A stretch of 64,000 nt of DNA from Pseudisothecium myosuroides (taxonomy: Eukaryota; Streptophyta; Bryopsida; Hypnales; Lembophyllaceae): the NCBI GenBank assembly GCA_951799445.1, contig OX637295.1, positions 8,928,001 through 8,992,000 on the forward strand. Direction: 5' to 3'. Made by a program: the position numbers and the translations under genes. Below, piece after piece: positions 58,231 through 64,000 of the stretch (position 1 is its first letter; each line of letters opens with the position of its first letter). The notes beneath the pieces are model-generated. The model was not told where the DNA came from. It made no database searches and saw nothing but the letters and a program-made list of their open reading frames with translations.

Positions 58231-59629
58231 TTTCACCTTATAGACAACAAAAGGTGACATTTTTCAATTCATTCATACTACATGTCCCCACTCCTAACCT
58301 TGTATTGTGTGGATCATCTTCCACGCCATTCAATGTGGTGGGCCTTCAAACAACATACTGGAGACCTTGAGTTTACAAGTGGGCAAAGAATGCTCTTACA
58401 ACACAAATTTAGAAATCTATCAGTTCAACTTTGATACCTTCTTCACATTATATTTGAATGTTGTTTTTAGACTTCACCCAAGTTCAGTTGCAATTTGTCT
58501 TTATGTGATTAAAAAAATAAGAGTTATCTAACATATAATAATGATTGCAAAATAAAATAGCTTGATTTACAATGATATTCCTTCAATTGGTCTTGCTTGT
58601 ATGTGACCAATATCAACATAGTTGTTTATGGTTAAAGTATTTGTATTTGTGTATTATTTGAACAATCATTTCATTTGTATTGGAATTTTTTTTTCGAAAT
58701 CCCATCATCTTCAAATATAACATTATTATATAGTGTCTATAGTTTTATGCAAAAAATAATAATTTATCTACTATTATTAAGAAAACACTCTTGAAGACGA
58801 TCACTTGCAATTGATATCATATGCTCATTTATTGAAGATACTTGTTTAACATACTCTTTAATAGCATGATGTCTATACATATTCTTCAATCTTTTGGTTT
58901 GTTGAACATTATTCATAACATTCAATAGCATGTGTTGATATTGCTTTGGTTCTACAGTGATGGTGTGCCTCTACATCCTCCACCTGTCTAATTCATCAGT
59001 AGCTACTGATGAAGCACTGTTGGGGTGTGTAATATACCACACCATCCTTGTAGAGCTATTGAATGTTAAATCAAATCTCAAAACTAAAACCATTCTATCA
59101 TAACATTATTTAGTTAGATTTCTTGTTTCCAAGTGTAAAACAAAAATAAGCATAATTCCTCCCCCCCCCCCAAAAAAAGCATAATATTCTACATTTGCCA
59201 CTAGCTTAAAATTCAACAAACAAGCTAGTTTAGTAAGCAAATAAAAGTTGTTCATATAGATTTTACTACTCAAGACTAGAGAAGGAAAAAATAAAAAATT
59301 GATCGACAATTTGTTGCTGGTGATTTGATACATGTCAAATCAACAAAATTAACTACAATCCTCAATGACAGTATAAAATAATTACTCTCTCATTTGATTT
59401 CCAAAAATCAAAGTATCTAGACAACCATAGACAACAAAAGGTAAATAAACAATGTTATGACTTCTAATTCATATATAGTTGTATATTCATAATGGACACG
59501 GTCCTTAAATGCGACACCTATATTTGATTGATTATTTTTTCTACATATTGATTGCATAAGACATACACAATCAAAACATGAAAGTTTGTGAGAATTGATT
59601 GTGTTTTTTTAGTATATCTTGAGATATCC

Positions 59630-59754
59630 TACGTGAAGGTCAAATTTGGCAGAAATTAAGTTATTTTTGAATGGTGCAAGATGACGTGGACCTTAGAGAA
59701 TCTGACGTGGAAACTCAATTATGGCACTTGACTGCCGAATCATACCTTCACGTA
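59630..59754. mobile_element. MITE of the TACGTGAAGGT family (complete, 125 bp)
   Basis: Inverted ends TACGTGAAGGTCAAATTTGG and CCGAATCATACCTTCACGTA. Relatives are at 25204-25354 and 24027-24833. Non-coding. Confidence 0.7.
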
Positions 59755-60650
59755 TGGTAGTACATTCAAGATTCATAACATACTCATACCATGTCCAAGT
59801 AATGCATGCTAAAGTATATTTGGATACTAAAATAGTTTGTGTTTAATGATAGTACCTATGCTTAATTGTAATTAGTGATGATTATAGGTGAGCATTTCTT
59901 ATTAGAACATTAGTGCATCTGCACCCTTATGCGCTAGGGATCTGACACTCCTCAAATGTGGATGAAAAGTGCTCCATACTCCTCACAATATTCTCCCGAC
60001 ATTCAATCCTACTATGTGAATCAAGGAGGGCCCTTGAAACCACTGTTCATTCTAAGTTTAGTTGCTTCATCATTTATTCTACTTCATGAGTAGTTACTTG
60101 ACTATTTATTGGTCATATGTGGTGAGCAAGGTGGAGGAACAAGAATTATGAAGGCTCTTAAAAAATAAATGTAACTACTTCTATGGCGTCAAATTTTTGC
60201 ATACTTCCGCAAATGCTCTTCTCATTAGGGGAATTTTAGCCTCCACAAGCAAGATTTTTTTTCATTTATTTTATGCAGTATACAAAGCAATCTTTATTGG
60301 AATGATGAAACTATTTACATCCCCAAAAATGGATGAAACCTACAATATATGGATGAATTATTTTCATCCCAAAATATACATTCATCCAAAATAGAGCATT
60401 ACCATCCCAAGATTTGGTAGCATTTTGCAATTTTATCCACTAAAAAACAAAGAACATCTCGCCAAATATTCCCTATAAAAAAATTTGCATCCTTTTTTAG
60501 TGAAAATTTGCTCAAAACCCCCCTTGTCCATGAGCTGAATAATTTGAGGAAGCATCATAGCTTAGCTATTCACACATCTGAAGCGCTACCACTGTACATA
60601 TATCTTCATGGCATACAAGCACTTTCGTGTACTAAAAGCAATAGTGTATA

Positions 60651-61035
60651 GGAGGCAACCCATTCCTGGTCACCTTCCATTCTCGCTATGTAGGTTGTTC
60701 ACTTTCCGCTCAGAAAGAGATGAACAGTGATTAACTATGGTGCGGTTCCCTACGCAGTTGTGGCGCATTTTGATTGGCTTCAAGACTCTCAATATTGCAA
60801 TTCCCCTTGGTTGATTTTGTTCTCATCCCATGGTCGGAAATAGCAAGCCCTATACCACCGGTATGGGAGGAATAGAGTCTTCCACTAAAAAATTCACAAT
60901 AATTATATTTTGAGAAATAAAAATCTGGAAAATTATGAAAACCTTCCAAACTCTATTTCCGCACACAAGAAAATTTCCCCAATGAAGAAATCCGCCCTCC
61001 AGATGTGTGCAATTGCTTAAGTGGTAGGAAATGGG
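60651..61035. mobile_element. MITE with GGAGGCAACCCATT ends
   Basis: Inverted ends GGAGGCAACCCATTCCT and AGGAAATGGGTTGCCTCC, about 385 bp, no coding capacity. A segment just before it (60560-60650) resembles 52760-52860. Confidence 0.6.
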
Positions 61036-61335
61036 TTGCCTCCCTTACTACTAACTTGAAATAAGTACCTCTATGCCATGACCGCCCAACCATTCTTTCC
61101 TGTTACTATGGCAGCTCCAAGGCTCTCTTCCCAATCTACACACCCTAACTTCCTGCAAAAATGCATCATACGAGTCCAGGAATCTGGTCGCCAACAACAG
61201 TGGTTCCACACTTCCACCTGATGGAATCATGGAAAGTTTGAAATCTGAGCACCTCAGTCATGATTTTGTCGAGCTTGTCAAACGACTGAATGACCCAGTC
61301 TGGGCCTATGAATACCATGCTGCAGCCATGAATGA

Positions 61336-61340
<5 letters not shown>

Positions 61341-61387
<47 letters not shown>
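61341..61387. repeat. (TA)n microsatellite, about 47 bp
   Basis: Uninterrupted alternating TA. A minus ORF through it (61166-61489) is only a by-product. Confidence 0.95.
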
Positions 61388-61390
<3 letters not shown>

Positions 61391-61864
61391 TTTGACACAA
61401 ATGAAACGGAATTTCATTGCAAGGGATATGAATGATATTTTCCAGCTGCTTCTGTTTGTTGCAGGCAGGCCATTAGTAAGCTCAGGCATTGCAAAACATG
61501 GACTGCCTGGGATCCAGGCAGTAAGGTACTGAGAAAGCTTAGACGTGAAGTAAAGTTAACTTAGTTCTTGGCCACACTGCCTTCTTGCGTCAACGTACAC
61601 TCCAGTAGTGGCTACGAGTCCAGTTGGTGCAGATAAGCCTATTGATTGTTGAATGTTGAATGATTCAGGGAGTGAGTGGGTGGGTGTTTTCAGGTGTGTG
61701 GTTTTTGTTTCATTGGCGCGGGATTGAAGTGGAGGTGGACTTGCATTGACAAAAACTACACCAACAATGGATGGGCGAGGGGAGGTAGGCCTGATGGAGA
61801 ATTGTGGTGACACTGGTAATGTTAATAACCAACGCTTGGACGAGGTCCCTTTTGCTCTCTCCAT

Positions 61865-61996
61865 CGTTGCAACTTCGTAGCCACGCAATGACGCTAGTGT
61901 TGCAACTTCTTGGCTAGCCAATGACTCTTTGCAACTTCCGAGTCACTCAATGCTACTAACGTTGCAACTTCCTCGCCAGTCAATGATTCTCTCTAG
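61865..61996. repeat. Imperfect tandem repeat, about 33-base period, four units
   Basis: Units begin TTGCAACTTC at 61866, 61900, 61933 and 61966, each followed by a variable AGTC/AGCC segment and CAATG. Confidence 0.7.
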
Positions 61997-62512
61997 ATTA
62001 TGCTAAATTCACTCCCAAGGATCTAGGGGGGTGGGGGGGGGATTATCACAATCTCCTAGGGAGAATGGTTTAGGTTGGTTGACAATGTTATGCTTGGGCT
62101 GAAATTCTCATTGCCATCATTGAAGGAATTTATCTATTTTACGAAATAAATTGAAATGTAGGAAATCTAATTTGTAGACCCTCTTGCTTTACATTACCTC
62201 TATAGGCCATGACCTCTAAAAATTAACCTTTCAAATACAAGCTATGAATTGTAGATGCTTCTCTATGGCTTCTCAATTTGTGTTTAAAGAAGGCGTGAAT
62301 AAGTTGCTATTTGGAAAGCGAGTGAGAGCAACAATATCTTTCGTTCTAAATTTGCACAGGTAGAGATTCTTATATTATAGTTGTTTGTTTTAAAAAAATC
62401 TGTTGGAGGAAAGTGATTTGACTGACTTTTTTTCCAAGTTGTCGGTGATGTTCAACAAAAAATGGTTTTTGCACTAGATGCGGAGGTGTGGAGAAGTTGA
62501 ATTAACTCCTAG

Positions 62513-63452
62513 AGGTCCAATGTTGTATGTTCAAGGGACATTGGAAGTTTGGATACTAAATGATTATGAAATAAAAAACGTTTGGATGTTTCTAAATTTT
62601 TGAAACAAGATGGAGACATTTGTGGGAATGTGATTTTTTTTTTATTAGATGCTCTAGTTAAAATTTATGCTGCACAAAATAATCTAGGCAATTTGACATC
62701 TTTTGCTAAATTCCTTATCTACTTCTAAAATTTGGCATGTATGTAACAAACATTATATAAGATGCAATTATAAAAACAACTACTTTTAGTGCAAAAATCT
62801 CATTGCAACAAGAATCAAAACTCTACTAACCTTGCTAGGCAAGTTTGAAAGAAATCATTTTTGTTTAATTGCAAATCCTATTATCTTGAAATTTGCATTC
62901 TCAAAATTCTTGACATTTTTTCTACACACTTCAAATGTTGCTCTTTTAGTTTTCACTAATTGGATTTTGAAACAAATTTGTTTCTTGGATGCACAAAATT
63001 CATCAAAAAATGAGTAATGTATTGCCAATTTACTTGATTTCTTTATATTGTAGGTTGATTTAGGATAAGGTAGACAACTTATTTGCTTTTGATATTTTAT
63101 GTAAACTACCATAAGAGGATGTAATACTTGATCATGTAGAGGCCCAATTTTGTGTAGAACAAAAAATTTATTCCAAAAGGGCTTGAAGTTTGCTGACCTT
63201 GTTTTGCAAAAATGAAAAGAAGTTTTTTAATCTTTTATTTATTTTTACTTCAAACATTACAATCTTTCAATCCATGTGGGCGAACGGGCTAAGAAAACTC
63301 CCACACATTTTCGTAATAGTCTACTACACTCTTGCACCGTTGAAGTTCAAAAAAATAATTTTATTTTTCAATTTTATCAAATGTACTAAAAAAATGGCAA
63401 TTTTTGACAATTTGCCATGCATAAACAACACCTTGAGTCCCTCAAGAGTTAA
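62513..63452 (+). mobile_element. TTAA-flanked element, copy E9 (old)
   Basis: Begins TTAACTCCTAGAGGTCCAATG and ends GAGTCCCTCAAGAGTTAA, 940 bp, the same size as E1 and E3. The interior retains family phrases (TTTGTGGGAATGTGATTTTT) with strong divergence. Ends carry several substitutions. Confidence 0.6.
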
Positions 63453-63608
63453 CCCTGTATCAACGCTCTGGATCAAAGTGGTCCTATAGATAACAAAGAA
63501 TCCTTCTATATAGGACAAAAGTACATCTGTTCATCCTTGAAATTTTGTACAAAAGGGAAGGTCTGCTACAATAGTGACCTCCAATGAGTTTTTGTTTTTT
63601 ATTTATAT

Positions 63609-64000
63609 TTAACCCCTAAAAGCCCATTGTCCCTTCGGGGGACAAATGCGATTTCGGTCATGTACCTTTTTGCAACCACGTTTGTAATATTTTCTGAAAA
63701 ATTTAATGGAGGTGGAGAATGGAAAGACCTACCTCGGGACATAATTTTTTTTCACAATTGGTGCCCGAGAACAATAGTTATGACCAAATAAGCTCAAAAC
63801 AGGGGACGGCAGGCAATCCGGACAGCAGAAAAAAAATGGCAAAAATTTGATATATATTTTTTTAATATTTTTTTTCTTGTAGATTATATTTTTGTCTATC
63901 CGGAAAGCTTTGATTCATTTCATTTGGATTTGTTATGAGAAAGTTATGGACATTCTTGTTTTTCGGGCAGTTAGAGCATCTTCTTGAAAAAAATAACTTG
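63609..64000 (+). mobile_element. TTAA-flanked element, copy E7 (cut by the window edge)
   Basis: Begins TTAACCCCTAAAAGCCCATTG with the hairpin TTGTCCCTTCGGGGGACAA, then follows E3 closely. The right end is outside the window. Confidence 0.8.

Noticed and set aside
61166..61489. 107-codon minus ORF with a Tyr-Ile run
   Set aside because: Produced by the (TA)n microsatellite.
61556..61921. 121-codon minus ORF
   Set aside because: Its start lies in the 33-base tandem repeat and no family is recognisable.
1..64000. tRNA and rRNA genes
   Set aside because: No stretch with recognisable tRNA arms or ribosomal RNA sequence was seen by eye; a covariance search was not possible.

Overview
This is nuclear DNA of a land plant. 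The evidence is plant-type spliced genes with GT-AG introns of 100-900 bases, a plant-type BLOS1 gene, a plant complex I subunit, a plant-style ARM-repeat protein, Raf/TKL-type and receptor-like kinases, and CACTA and PIF/Harbinger transposons. The AT-rich intergenic DNA and the style of the TKL kinase suggest a bryophyte, most likely a moss, but this is inference and I cannot name a species.

Layout. 1-3.5 kb holds the 5' part of an intact TKL kinase gene (minus strand, running off the left edge). 17.8-20.9 kb is a second copy of the same block, in the same orientation, whose kinase is broken. Directly downstream of the broken copy (16.3-17.6 kb) lies a degenerate receptor-like-kinase domain whose exons join in frame to the TKL kinase, so the ancestral gene may have encoded two kinase domains in one protein. 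Around 13.4 kb is a fragment of the mitochondrial ATP synthase d subunit. 22.7-23.8 kb holds the three-exon complex I gene NDUFA2/B8 (minus). 25,825-31,976 is a complete PIF/Harbinger transposon with 15-bp inverted ends, a TTA target duplication, a DDE nuclease gene (plus) and a spliced Myb/SANT-like gene (minus). It sits 381 bases upstream of the BLOS1 start codon (32.4-34.2 kb, plus), whose leader has several short upstream ORFs. 37.2-38.1 kb is an intronless ARM-repeat gene (minus). From 41 kb to the right edge I find no intact gene, only mobile-element DNA and decayed coding remnants.

Mobile elements dominate. The most striking are at least nine copies of a roughly 0.6-0.95 kb non-coding element flanked exactly by TTAA with CCCCTAAAGGACC-type inverted ends, terminal features that resemble piggyBac, a superfamily I do not know from land plants. 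Several carry a subterminal hairpin with a TTCG loop. There are also a 2.3 kb CACTA element (CCT duplications) holding two large foldbacks, a 222-base CACTA-type MITE (ATT duplications), Harbinger-type MITEs with TTA duplications, and many nested palindromes.

The genes do not form a pathway. NDUFA2 and the ATP synthase d fragment are mitochondrial respiratory functions, BLOS1 is an endosomal trafficking factor, and the ARM protein and kinases are of unknown signalling role.
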